This document shows, piece after piece, positions 40,749-50,398 of a stretch of DNA of 54,109 nucleotides (position 1 is its first letter; each line of letters starts with the position of its first letter). The stretch is from CAKVLS01 sp045534265 (GTDB taxonomy: Bacteria > Bacillota > Clostridia > Christensenellales > UBA1242). Both the position numbers and the translations under genes were made by a program. The DNA lies in assembly GCA_045534265.1 (NCBI GenBank), contig JAZSJH010000001.1, forward strand, positions 1-54,109, in the 5' to 3' direction. The notes under the pieces are model-generated. The model did not search any database, was not told where the DNA came from, and worked only from the letters and a program-made list of their open reading frames with translations.

Positions 40749-43700
40749 TTAACAATGTCCCCATACAGCATAGAATGTAGTATCTTTTGTTATTGTATAT
40801 GATGCAGAGTAGCTGCTATCGTATACGTTTTGAACGCCAGAGTTGCTCCAACCAACTGTTTCAAAATTATAGTTGATTCCATATTTATATTTGCAATCAG
40901 AATATTTAGAAACATTAGTGTCACTTGTTAGCCCAATAATAGAATTTTTCTTAGTAAGAGTTGTTCCACTCAAGGTAGAGCCATTTAGTACATATTCTGT
41001 CGCAACAGAATCACGTTTGTTGCCACTTTGTTCTGTACCATTTGACCACCACCAATCAGGTCTTGTCCAATCTACATTAAATGTTACTTTGAAGTAACTT
41101 GTAGTTACATAATCCCACTTTGCACTATAAGTTTCATTTTTGTTTGAGATATATTCAGGAACTGCAATGGCAGCGTCTGTTGATAGATAGTAGTTGTCAT
41201 AAATAACTGTTTCTAGATAGTTAGGGGTTCCGTCTTCTTTGTAAACAATGTTTTCATAACTATTTTGTTTAGGAAGAGAAATTGCTGTTCCTTGATAATC
41301 TGTTTGAGTATATGTCTTTGTATCACCGAACTTAGTTGAAGTATAAGTGATTGTGTATAGGTTTCTAACATATAAAGTTAAGTCGCTGCCTTTTGGCATT
41401 GTTTGAGGAAGGCTATCTGCCAAAATTTCGTTTGTGTATTTTTCGCTTGCAGTAGCGTTGTAGTCATCATACCAACGAGTTGTGTCTTTGTGAGCAACCA
41501 AACTTAAAATGTCGATTTCATCACCTTCTACATAGTATCCTTCGTACAAAGTTTTGTCTTGGTCGTATATAGCAAGTTTTCTCTTATAAACTCTGTCTAC
41601 TTCTACAAAGCTTGCATATAGAGTAATGTTTTCGTTTGGCATTACTGTTTGCTCAAACTTGTCACTATATGTAATAGTTCCATCACTATTTACAGTTTTT
41701 GTTTTGAATAGTCCGTCATATCTATATGTGATAGATACGCCTTCGTCTTCGTAGTAAATAGTAACGGTGTCTGCAATTTGTGGCAAGCTATTTGTTATGT
41801 CGTAGCTATTGTAAGTTGTGATAGGTGAGATATTGCTTTCGGTCTTAATATCAATATTGTTTGCCATTAGATATTCTGTAACAAAACTAATTGTTCTTTG
41901 AGTATAAACAGTGTCAAGTTCCCATACAGCATAGAATACAAGTGATTCTGTTTCAAACATATAAGTTCCGTTATAAAGAGTTCCGCTACCGTCACTGTTT
42001 AGGCTCCAGCCTAGGAAGTTATAAACTTCTAGGGTATTGCCAACAACTACCTCTTTAACTGGAACAGGAAGGTCAAAGCTTCTGCCAGTTATACCCATCT
42101 TGTTTGGAACATTGCTGCCGCCGTTTTCCACAAAGTCAGCAACTAAGCTACCGTCACCCCAAGAACCAAATAGTGTAGCGTCTAGGTTTTCGATTTCGCT
42201 TATAATATCAAATGGACTGTTTATATTGCTCATGTCGATAGAACCGTTTAGATAAATATAAACGCCGCTGATCGCTTCCAAAGTTATGTTATTTATATCA
42301 ATAGAGCTAAATGCATTATTCTTTGAGTGAATAACAATGCCTGTTGGATTACTTGTAGAATATCCAAGCATCATATCAAGAAGCGTAACTTGTCTTAGGT
42401 CAAGCCCGATTGTGTAATCCCTGCTGTTTACACCTGTTACACAAGAATAATCTTTTAATACATTTTCGGCTTTTGTTGGACCTGAAATATACTTAAGATC
42501 CATATTGATAAATGTCTCAACTGTAGATGTTGACATGGCTGTAATGTCAGATATTACATTAACAAGATTATTTCCAAGCTCGCTTGCTTTGTATTTAGAT
42601 TTTAGAGGTTTTTTGCCTTGTCTGTCTATGTACAAGATGTTTTCGCCTTCTAGTCTATTAGTTAGATATAATGTTGACACACCGCCGTCAGTAACAAGTA
42701 TTATTGATGGCATATTTACAACAATCTTTGCCTCGATTAGTTGAGAAGAATTTCTATCAATAACAAGTTGAGCATTGAATGGAATATCTTCGTTGATATT
42801 GATAAAGCTTACTTTAATCTTTAGGTGGAATTTACCACTCAAGTTTAGTTTGTAAACTTCATTATCTGTAGTTGTTTTTTGAGCTGTGTTGTCAAAGTCG
42901 CTAAGAAGTTTGCCGATAGATGTCATATCCATATATGTTCCTGTTGGATTAACTGTAAACATATCAGCAGTATCAACAAAGATTGTAAAGTCTATAGCAA
43001 GGTCTTTTGTAACTTTGAATTTGTTAATTTTTAGAGTAAGTCTGCCATCTTCGGCTACGCTTACGTTAAGAAGTAATTCTTCTGTAAATGTAGGGTCTAG
43101 TTTTGAAATGTCAAGGCCTAAGCTTAGGCTGTTGTCATTTTCAAGTCTTAAAGTAGATAGCATTGGAGCAAATGATTCTAGCATATCAAGAGTTACATTT
43201 ACTTCAACTGGATTAAACAACATATTGCCTGTTGCATCAAATTTGATCATATCAAAAATTGATATCAATTGTCTTGTAAGAGGAGTATCTCCAAGATATG
43301 TAGGAATCATCTTCTTAAGGGTTGTGATAAATTCGCTGTTGCTTTGTTTGCTGAATTTTGCTCTTAAGCCGTTGTAATCAAAATAGATAAAGTTATAATC
43401 AAATGCTGCATCAAAGCTATGGTCATAACCTGTTAGGTATTCTGTATACATACTGCCAGAACCTGTAGCATCAATACCTCCAACGAATGTGTTTTTAGTT
43501 GCGTCAAATTTTAATTCGTTTATAGCTATTGAAATTTGTTCTGCCACGCCATTTGTTACAAGTGCGTTGCCGTTTTCGTCTAGCTTATAAATCTTAATTC
43601 CGCCACTAAGGGTGTATTGGTCGGTAGTTTCATCTTTAGATGCGTTGATTAATCTTTCAATTTCATCAAAGTATCTTGTAAAGTCAGTAAATTTATGATA

Positions 43701-46700
43701 TTTACTTGCGTCTACATCTTCTACGATAGCATCTTGTCCAAATGCCATTTCTGTAACGGAAATACCAAGGTTGTCAAAGCTTGTTTTGATAGAAGATAGA
43801 TATTTTTTGTTTGTATCTTTGTTGTTTTCAATTTCGATAGATACAGGAACATCACTAGCTACAATATCAAATGAATTTTTGGTTGCAAATAGTTTTGAGA
43901 CAAAGTCAACATTAATATCTTTTAGGTCAAAAGCTTTTTCTGTTGAAACAATATCTTTTGCTTTGCCAAAGATTGCGTCAAAGTCAAGGCTTAGATCAAA
44001 TTTTTCGTTTAGATAAGATTGTAAATCATATCTTTCTGCCCAAGAAACTTGAAGTTGTAGTTCATTTAGTTTTACATAAACACAAGAGTCAATAATATCA
44101 ACCTTAATGTCTTGTCCGTAAACATTGCTTGTTACAGAGATTTTTAAGATGTCGTTGATATAATTTACTTTTAGGTGTCCTTCGTAAGACTTGTCCCCAT
44201 ATGTAATTGTAACTTTTCCGCCAAGAGCTTGAGAAGAAGCAACATTTGCTATAGCTGTTAGATTTTCTAAAATATCTTCAAAAGCTACAAAGCCGTTTGA
44301 TGTGTAGTTAATGGCTTGAGTATTATCACTTACATTGATAGAGATATTGATGTTATCAATAGAAAGTGCAATGTTAGTGATTGTTTTGTTTTCGATTGTC
44401 AAAGTAACGTTTATGTTATCTTTTACAAAAGAAACAGTGTTATTTGTAAATTTGATTGAATATAGGATATCTTTGATATCTTCAAATGTTACATCAATTT
44501 CTTGATTTGTGTTTTGAAGTTCATCAAGGTTTAGATTGTTTAGAGCGTCTATGCCATAAGACATTAGAGCGTTGTTTAGATCGATTTGTACAAAGTCTAG
44601 TATACTTTCGATATCATCATACTTTCCTGAGATTTTGATGTTGCCAAAAGTTACAAGAAGTTTTTCGATATCACTGCCGTAAGTTAGATTTAGTTTGCTG
44701 CCTAGGCTTTCGGTTGTAAGGCTAAGTTTTAAGCTGTCTCTAAAGTCAGCCAAAACATCTGCTACGATAGAGTAGTTGTCAACAGTCGCAGTAAGGTTTA
44801 ATGCTAGGTTGTGACTATCAATCGTGTTATGTAGAGTTTCTACAAAGTTTAGATAATCTTCAACATTGATTGCGTTTTCTGGAATGCTTGTTTCAAAATC
44901 TTCGCAACCTGCAATAGTTAGAGTAAGGTCTATTGGCATATCGTTATAAAGAGCATTTACAACTACCATATAGCCATTGTCTAGCATTTGAATAGTTAGT
45001 GTTAGATGTAGGTTTAGGCTTGTGTCATATTTTGCAAAGTCTACCACTAGAGAAAGTGTATCTTTTGTTAAAGAAACATTTTCTACTGCTAAAATAAGTG
45101 CCTTGTAATCAATAGCTGGCATTTCAAATTCTGTATTTGCAATGCTGTCTGTATCAATACCATTGTCTTTTAACAATTTGTCTAGGTCTACATAGTTTGG
45201 AATTACGTTTTCGATTAAGTTTTTCAAACTATCAATTGCTGTAAGTTTTCCGTAAATATTTAGTCCGTCATAGTTTATGCTTAGAGCGTCACTTGTAAGT
45301 GTTGCTTCAAATGCAATGTTTGTTCCGTTGAAGTTTGCATTAATATCTGCAATAACATTTCCGTTTAGTCCTACAAGACCGTCAATGCTTGCAGAGATGT
45401 TTGTGTTATCTATAATTGTTTGAGCATTAAGTGATACATCAAAGCTTGTATTTTCTGCAAAGTTAAGAGCTGCGCCTATATAGTCTGTAATATCACTAAA
45501 ACTTAGGTAATCTGCTTTGTTTATGTCAAATAGTTCTACTTCGCCATAACCTGTAACATCAAGTGTAATTGTATAACCATTGTAAGAAATAGTTATACTT
45601 TCGATATAGTCTTCGCTAGATAAGATTTGAGCAACAACTCCTGCAACAGAAATTTCAATGCCACCATTGATTGGTCTTAGATAATCAATCATATCGGCTG
45701 CCGCCACAATCAATTCCGCCATATCTACATCATTTGCGCTTAGAGTAGGTAAAGCAATGTTTAGACCAAATGTATTGTTGATGTAGTCTAGGATTGATTG
45801 ATATTCTGTAATATCAACATTTACTTTAACTCCATCAACAGCAAGATAAACCTTTGCGTTATCTGTAACAACAGAGATTGTCTTGTTAAGGATTGTTGTG
45901 TCAAAACTTGTTTCAAATGAGTTTGTATAACGTAGAGCATAGTTTAGAGCAAGAGCTTTGTCTTGGCTGTTTAATGCTAGTTTTCCGCTAATACCCTTTG
46001 TAGTTAAAGTTTTAACTAGGGTTTGGATTGTTGGGAATACTTTGTCAAATGCAACAAAACCATTATCTTCTACGCTAAAGTCAGTTGTGTTATCATAAAT
46101 ATCAACAACAACTTCGATATTGTCAATAGTTGCCTTGATGCTTGAGATTGTTTTGTTTGTGATAGTTAGGACAACCTCAATACCATCTTTGTTAAATGTA
46201 ATTGTGTTACTTTCAAATGAGATTGAGTAAAGGATATCTTTGATATCTGCAAATGTAATTGTATTTTCGCTAGAAGCTTCTCCATTTGTAGAGCTTTCAA
46301 TTGCTTTTAGTCCATAAGCTAATAGAGCATTGTTTAGATCGTTGTTTACAAAGTCTATTATGTTATTTATATCTTTATATTCGCCAGAAAGATTTAGGTT
46401 TGCAAAAGATATAAGTAGTTTGTTGATTGTGTTTGAGAAAGAAATTGTTAGTGGTTTTCCTAAAGTATTAGATACCACTTGTGCTTTTAGTCCACTTCTA
46501 AAGTCAACCAAAGCATCAGCTGTAATTTGTTGTCCTGAGATGTTTGCTGCAACATCTAGTTTTAGGTTTCTTGTGTCTATTGTGTTGTGTAGTGTTTCTA
46601 CAAAGTTTAGGTAATTTTCAACATTGATTGCATTGTCTGGAAGAGTAGCTTCAAAATCTTCAATCGCCTTTAGAATTACCATTGAGCTGAAGCTGTATGT

Positions 46701-49142
46701 ATCATAAATACCTTCAACAACAATTCTATAACCATTGTTTTGAACTTTTATAGTTATGTTTATGTTTAGTGGCAAACTTGAATCGAATTTTGATAAATCA
46801 ACATCAATAGAAACTGTGTCTTGAGTAATAGTTATTGCATCTAATGCAAAAATAAGTTTTGTGTAATCAATTTGTGGAATAGTAATTTCTGTGTTTTTGA
46901 TTTCATCTATATCTATTCCATTATCTTTTAGTAATTTGTTTAGGTCTATGTAATTAGGAATAACGTTTTCAAGCAAGTTCTTCAAGCTATCAATAGCAGT
47001 AAGTTTTCCGTAAACATTTAGTCCTTCGTAATTTATATTTAGAGCGTCATTTGTTAGAGTAATTCCAAGTGGAAGTCTTGACTTGTTGTGTCCAACTTCG
47101 ACTATTCCATCAATATTGCCGTTTTTAGAAACTGCTGCTTTAATTCCAAATGAGTATGTGTCTTGTTCAATTCTTGTGTGAGCTACAAATGTTGCATCAA
47201 AAGCATTGTTTTGTGCAAAATCAATTGCTCCGTCTATATAGTTTGTTATATCGCCAAAGCTTAGATATTCTGCTTTGTTTATATCGAATAATTCTACTTC
47301 GCCATAGCCTGTAATATCTAGGTCAAAAGTATAATCGTTGTAGCAAACAGTAATATGTCTTAGATAATCTTCTGTAGATATTACTTTTACAATAACATCT
47401 GCAAAAGAAAATTCAATTCCACCATCAATTGCTTTTAGGTAATCAAACATTGATATTGCACCGATTACCATTTCGTATATGTCAATATCTGGCATTTCAA
47501 ATGCAGGTAGAGAGATGTTTTGGTTAAATGTATTATTAATATAATCAAGTATTTGTTGATATTCTTTAATATCTACATTTAGTTTTACGCCATCAATAGC
47601 AAGATAAATGCTTGTATTATCTGTTACAACAGAAATTGTTTTGTTAAGGATAGTTGTATCAAAGCTTGTTTCAAAGGTATTTGTATATCTTAGACCATAG
47701 TTTAGAGAATTTACTTTGCTGCCCTTAGCAAAAGTCATTGTTCCGCTAATGCCTTTTGTAAAGATTGTATTAACAAAAGTTTTTACAACCGGGAATACCT
47801 TTTCAAAATCAACAAAGTCTTTTGTATCTACAGAGATATCTTGTTTTTCTAAGCAGATATCTTTGATTTCAAGGTTTACACCATATGCACTTGCTACGAT
47901 ATTTGTGATATTGTTATCTTCGATATTGATAGTAAGTGTAGCAACATCTGGGATATTAACAATAATTTGATTGTCTGTGATTGTTAGATAATCAATATAT
48001 TCTAGTATTTTGTCAAAATCAATAGAACTTATTTCGTTTGTGATTGCTGTAGTAACTTCATTTGTTGTTTGGGTAACTTTCTCTACAACTTCTGGAGATA
48101 TACTCTCAAGATTTGCCTTTAGGTCATTGTTTATAAAATCAATTATTGTAGAGATATCATCTACATCACCTTTTAGTTTTAGGTTTTGAACTTTTGCATA
48201 CAAACTGTTGTTTGCAATTGCAAAGTTTACACCTTGTAGCATTGGTGTTGTAACTTGCATTACAAGGTTTTGAGTAAAGTCTGCTTTTGCATTTAGCTCC
48301 AAGTTGTAATCTTGGTAGCTTGCAAAGATATTTGCAGAAACAAATTTGTTTTCCATAGCCTTTTGAGCTAGTGGTAACAAATCAATCACTGTGTCAAGGT
48401 TGATAAAAGTTTTGTTTGGTTTGGTTATTTCTTGTGTTTCTTCATAAGTTGTAAGGTCAAGGTTTAAGTCGATTTCAAATCCTTCAATCAACATATCTTC
48501 AATCTTAACAGCATTTAGGTTAAATTCTTTATCGCATTTCATAAAGATATCATAACCCATAAACTCAAGTGTGATATCGTATCCGGCTTCAGTTTCTACT
48601 TCTTTATATTCGCCCATATATCCAAGAAGAGAAGTAACGTCAAAGTTTTCAAGCATGCTGGCATCAATTGGAAGTTCAATATCAAGAAGAGTAAGTACTC
48701 CGCCGATACCTTGAATAAGCCCGTCTGTTGTAAACTTGATGTTTTTGTCAAAAGTAGTTACAAAGAAAGTATTATCTACAAAGGCAATGTCTATATCTAG
48801 GTTTTTATCTCCCAAAGATATATCGAAGTTTCCCGCTGCATCTATACTGCTAAATCCTTCGCCTAAGTTAATGTCTATATCAAAGCCGATATCAATAGGA
48901 TTTTTGTTTGTGTCTAGTATAGATATATCGCTGCTAACGTTGAAACTTTCAAGTTCCATTATGTTAGATACCACTTCCATCAAGTTGTTTTCTACTTGGT
49001 TTACAGATGGACCGGTTGTGTTCCCGTTGCTGATATTTCCTGTGGAGCTATTCGATTGGTAGACTACGACACCAGTGGCCGTAGCTAGCGTTATTGCGAC
49101 ATAACACAGAAAGTATCGTAATCCTTTTAGAAATTTTTTCAT
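40749..49142 (-). CDS. Giant secreted repeat protein (2797 aa)
   Basis: Not assigned to a described family as a whole. The N-terminal ~28 residues (MKKFLKGLRYFLCYVAITLA) form a signal/anchor helix, followed by a Ser/Asn/Gly linker. Residues ~45-2300 are beta-rich, Asp/Asn/Ile-rich repeats recalling lipid-binding half-barrel domains (LppX/LolA-like, inference). Two complete ~586-residue units and a partial third repeat at a fixed period of 1758 bases; landmarks TTILNKTISVVTDN, GYGEVELFDINKA and YLNFVETLHNTID recur. The last ~430 residues hold InlB-B/Listeria-Bacteroides-type repeats (LGWSLNSDGSGTLYNGTYMF, FYAVWE; closing FYAVWGHC). No LPXTG or other sorting signal is seen. Third gene of its operon; RBS AAGGAGAATATTT. 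Confidence 0.88.
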   Translation of the reverse strand: MKKFLKGLRYFLCYVAITLATATGVVVYQSNSSTGNISNGNTTGPSVNQVENNLMEVVSNIMELESFNVSSDISILDTNKNPIDIGFDIDINLGEGFSSIDAAGNFDISLGDKNLDIDIAFVDNTFFVTTFDKNIKFTTDGLIQGIGGVLTLLDIELPIDASMLENFDVTSLLGYMGEYKEVETEAGYDITLEFMGYDIFMKCDKEFNLNAVKIEDMLIEGFEIDLNLDLTTYEETQEITKPNKTFINLDTVIDLLPLAQKAMENKFVSANIFASYQDYNLELNAKADFTQNLVMQVTTPMLQGVNFAIANNSLYAKVQNLKLKGDVDDISTIIDFINNDLKANLESISPEVVEKVTQTTNEVTTAITNEISSIDFDKILEYIDYLTITDNQIIVNIPDVATLTINIEDNNITNIVASAYGVNLEIKDICLEKQDISVDTKDFVDFEKVFPVVKTFVNTIFTKGISGTMTFAKGSKVNSLNYGLRYTNTFETSFDTTILNKTISVVTDNTSIYLAIDGVKLNVDIKEYQQILDYINNTFNQNISLPAFEMPDIDIYEMVIGAISMFDYLKAIDGGIEFSFADVIVKVISTEDYLRHITVCYNDYTFDLDITGYGEVELFDINKAEYLSFGDITNYIDGAIDFAQNNAFDATFVAHTRIEQDTYSFGIKAAVSKNGNIDGIVEVGHNKSRLPLGITLTNDALNINYEGLNVYGKLTAIDSLKNLLENVIPNYIDLNKLLKDNGIDIDEIKNTEITIPQIDYTKLIFALDAITITQDTVSIDVDLSKFDSSLPLNINITIKVQNNGYRIVVEGIYDTYSFSSMVILKAIEDFEATLPDNAINVENYLNFVETLHNTIDTRNLKLDVAANISGQQITADALVDFRSGLKAQVVSNTLGKPLTISFSNTINKLLISFANLNLSGEYKDINNIIDFVNNDLNNALLAYGLKAIESSTNGEASSENTITFADIKDILYSISFESNTITFNKDGIEVVLTITNKTISSIKATIDNIEVVVDIYDNTTDFSVEDNGFVAFDKVFPTIQTLVKTLTTKGISGKLALNSQDKALALNYALRYTNSFETSFDTTILNKTISVVTDNAKVYLAVDGVKVNVDITEYQSILDYINNTFGLNIALPTLSANDVDMAELIVAAADMIDYLRPINGGIEISVAGVVAQILSSEDYIESITISYNGYTITLDVTGYGEVELFDINKADYLSFSDITDYIGAALNFAENTSFDVSLNAQTIIDNTNISASIDGLVGLNGNVIADINANFNGTNIAFEATLTSDALSINYDGLNIYGKLTAIDSLKNLIENVIPNYVDLDKLLKDNGIDTDSIANTEFEMPAIDYKALILAVENVSLTKDTLSLVVDFAKYDTSLNLHLTLTIQMLDNGYMVVVNALYNDMPIDLTLTIAGCEDFETSIPENAINVEDYLNFVETLHNTIDSHNLALNLTATVDNYSIVADVLADFRDSLKLSLTTESLGSKLNLTYGSDIEKLLVTFGNIKISGKYDDIESILDFVQIDLNNALMSYGIDALNNLNLDELQNTNQEIDVTFEDIKDILYSIKFTNNTVSFVKDNINVTLTIENKTITNIALSIDNINISINVSDNTQAINYTSNGFVAFEDILENLTAIANVASSQALGGKVTITYGDKSYEGHLKVNYINDILKISVTSNVYGQDIKVDIIDSCVYVKLNELQLQVSWAERYDLQSYLNEKFDLSLDFDAIFGKAKDIVSTEKAFDLKDINVDFVSKLFATKNSFDIVASDVPVSIEIENNKDTNKKYLSSIKTSFDNLGISVTEMAFGQDAIVEDVDASKYHKFTDFTRYFDEIERLINASKDETTDQYTLSGGIKIYKLDENGNALVTNGVAEQISIAINELKFDATKNTFVGGIDATGSGSMYTEYLTGYDHSFDAAFDYNFIYFDYNGLRAKFSKQSNSEFITTLKKMIPTYLGDTPLTRQLISIFDMIKFDATGNMLFNPVEVNVTLDMLESFAPMLSTLRLENDNSLSLGLDISKLDPTFTEELLLNVSVAEDGRLTLKINKFKVTKDLAIDFTIFVDTADMFTVNPTGTYMDMTSIGKLLSDFDNTAQKTTTDNEVYKLNLSGKFHLKIKVSFININEDIPFNAQLVIDRNSSQLIEAKIVVNMPSIILVTDGGVSTLYLTNRLEGENILYIDRQGKKPLKSKYKASELGNNLVNVISDITAMSTSTVETFINMDLKYISGPTKAENVLKDYSCVTGVNSRDYTIGLDLRQVTLLDMMLGYSTSNPTGIVIHSKNNAFSSIDINNITLEAISGVYIYLNGSIDMSNINSPFDIISEIENLDATLFGSWGDGSLVADFVENGGSNVPNKMGITGRSFDLPVPVKEVVVGNTLEVYNFLGWSLNSDGSGTLYNGTYMFETESLVFYAVWELDTVYTQRTISFVTEYLMANNIDIKTESNISPITTYNSYDITNSLPQIADTVTIYYEDEGVSITYRYDGLFKTKTVNSDGTITYSDKFEQTVMPNENITLYASFVEVDRVYKRKLAIYDQDKTLYEGYYVEGDEIDILSLVAHKDTTRWYDDYNATASEKYTNEILADSLPQTMPKGSDLTLYVRNLYTITYTSTKFGDTKTYTQTDYQGTAISLPKQNSYENIVYKEDGTPNYLETVIYDNYYLSTDAAIAVPEYISNKNETYSAKWDYVTTSYFKVTFNVDWTRPDWWWSNGTEQSGNKRDSVATEYVLNGSTLSGTTLTKKNSIIGLTSDTNVSKYSDCKYKYGINYNFETVGWSNSGVQNVYDSSYSASYTITKDTTFYAVWGHC
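43920..44614 (-). repeat. Partial third repeat unit
   Basis: Continues the period with DIESILDFVQIDLNNALMSYG, TFEDIKDILYSIKF and LTIENKTITNIALSIDNINI, then diverges after SNGFVAFEDI. Shows where the repeat array degenerates. Confidence 0.72.
44615..48158 (-). repeat. Two full ~1.76-kb internal repeat units in the giant gene
   Basis: Positions that match between units are exactly 1758 bases apart at three landmarks: 47621 with 45863 (VTDN region), 46576 with 44818 (HNTID region), and 46331 with 44573 (DFVNNDL region). The earliest unit carries an extra 27 bases (595 codons between DF[IV]NNDL marks). Boundaries given are approximate and placed at the NNDL block. Confidence 0.82.
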
Positions 49143-49153
49143 AAATATTCTCC

Positions 49154-50398
49154 TTAAGCAGGAATATCATAATCCCCGTTAAATAAAAATCTTTGGTGTA
49201 GTGTTCCGGTACACTTAGGTGTAAGTGAACCATAAGGAACGCTATATTTTTCGTTTACGCAGATGTGGTCAAACATTACTTTGCCATCTAGCATTTGCAA
49301 GCTTACATCTAGTTTTACTTCTGTAAAGCTAGGATAATCTGAAAGTCCGCTTACGGTTTTCATTTGTCTTACATAGTTTAGAACAGATGCTCCGCTATGA
49401 AGAGACATAGAAAATGTATATCTTGTGTTTTCGCCGCTACCTGTAACATTAAAGTTTCCGCAAGATAGTACAGTCGCTGTTGAAACTATGTATGCAATAG
49501 GGCTAAGTGGCATAGCTCCCATAGCTTCGACATACTCGTCTTCTGTCATAGTTGTTGGGGCGTTATTATAGCTTGTGTTATAAACATAAGCATTTTTGTT
49601 GCCGTGTTTACAGTTTGAGTGGCAAGTTAGATGTTCGTTTATTGTTGTAGTTCCATTTAGTTTGCCTTTTGATCTTACAATATGGCTGCTTACATCTTCC
49701 AAGATGTAGCTTGATGGTTTATAAACAAATCTATCTGCAACAGCAACCATACCATCAGATATTTGTTCTACAAACACTGTTTCGCCGTTGTATATTTTAC
49801 GAGAGTAAACGGTTTGTGTGATGATAGTATCAACAACGCCGTTGCTCAATATGTCAAAACTGGTTGCACTGGCAAAGTTCTTTTCTGCTGCGATAAATGA
49901 TTTCCAAGCATCATTTGCTGTTGGAATTTTGGTTGCATAGTCATTTGCGATTCTATCGTTGCCAACTCTTAGTTGAGCTTCGGTAAATTGGCTATAGTCT
50001 GTTGCAGGTCCTGCGATAAAGTTTGTAGCATACCAGTTTCCTGCAAATAGCCCAGAGCTTATACCCATAACAAAAAGAACTAACATAGAAACAAAAGATC
50101 TTTTGTTAAATTTCTTTTTAGGTTTGTCTTGTTTATTTGCTTTTACCTTTTTTTCTTTTACAGGCTTATCTTCGCTAGGCTTTGATTTAAGACTAGTTTC
50201 TGGTTGAGTTGTGTCTTCCAAAAGCTGTTTATATTCAAACTTAGGAAGTTCAACTTTTTTAGAAGTAGCCTTTGCCTTAGTTGATTTATTAGAAGCGCTA
50301 GTTTTTTTTGCGGTTTTATTCGGTTGTTGTTTTGCTTTTGTTGTCGTAGGAGAGATGTCTTTGTCCAAAGCATTATTTTTCTTGTTTTGCTCTTTCAT
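49154..50398 (-). CDS. One-pass membrane protein with a basic cytoplasmic tail and a large outer domain (414 aa)
   Basis: Not recognised. Residues 1-~103 are hydrophilic and very rich in Lys/Thr/Ser (TTTKAKQQPNKTAKKTSASN, PKKKFNKRSF), then one membrane helix (FVSMLVLFVMGISSGLFAG), then ~290 outer residues with a possible disulfide pair and a His/Cys patch (HLTCHSNCKHGNKNAYVYN). RBS AAAGGAAATAAAAG. The gene overlaps its upstream neighbour by 26 bases and lies 11 bases before the giant gene, so it is likely the membrane partner of that secreted protein. The Lys-rich tail echoes those on FtsH and the Ca2+ ATPase. Confidence 0.82.
   Translation of the reverse strand: MKEQNKKNNALDKDISPTTTKAKQQPNKTAKKTSASNKSTKAKATSKKVELPKFEYKQLLEDTTQPETSLKSKPSEDKPVKEKKVKANKQDKPKKKFNKRSFVSMLVLFVMGISSGLFAGNWYATNFIAGPATDYSQFTEAQLRVGNDRIANDYATKIPTANDAWKSFIAAEKNFASATSFDILSNGVVDTIITQTVYSRKIYNGETVFVEQISDGMVAVADRFVYKPSSYILEDVSSHIVRSKGKLNGTTTINEHLTCHSNCKHGNKNAYVYNTSYNNAPTTMTEDEYVEAMGAMPLSPIAYIVSTATVLSCGNFNVTGSGENTRYTFSMSLHSGASVLNYVRQMKTVSGLSDYPSFTEVKLDVSLQMLDGKVMFDHICVNEKYSVPYGSLTPKCTGTLHQRFLFNGDYDIPA

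Noticed and set aside
44573..48150. Direct repeats as a mobile element or recent duplication
   Set aside because: The 1758-bp units are in frame inside one gene and have diverged throughout, so they are protein repeats, not an insertion.
42000..49062. Numerous plus-strand ORFs opposite the giant gene
   Set aside because: Antisense shadows of the repeat protein; none has an RBS or a recognisable domain.
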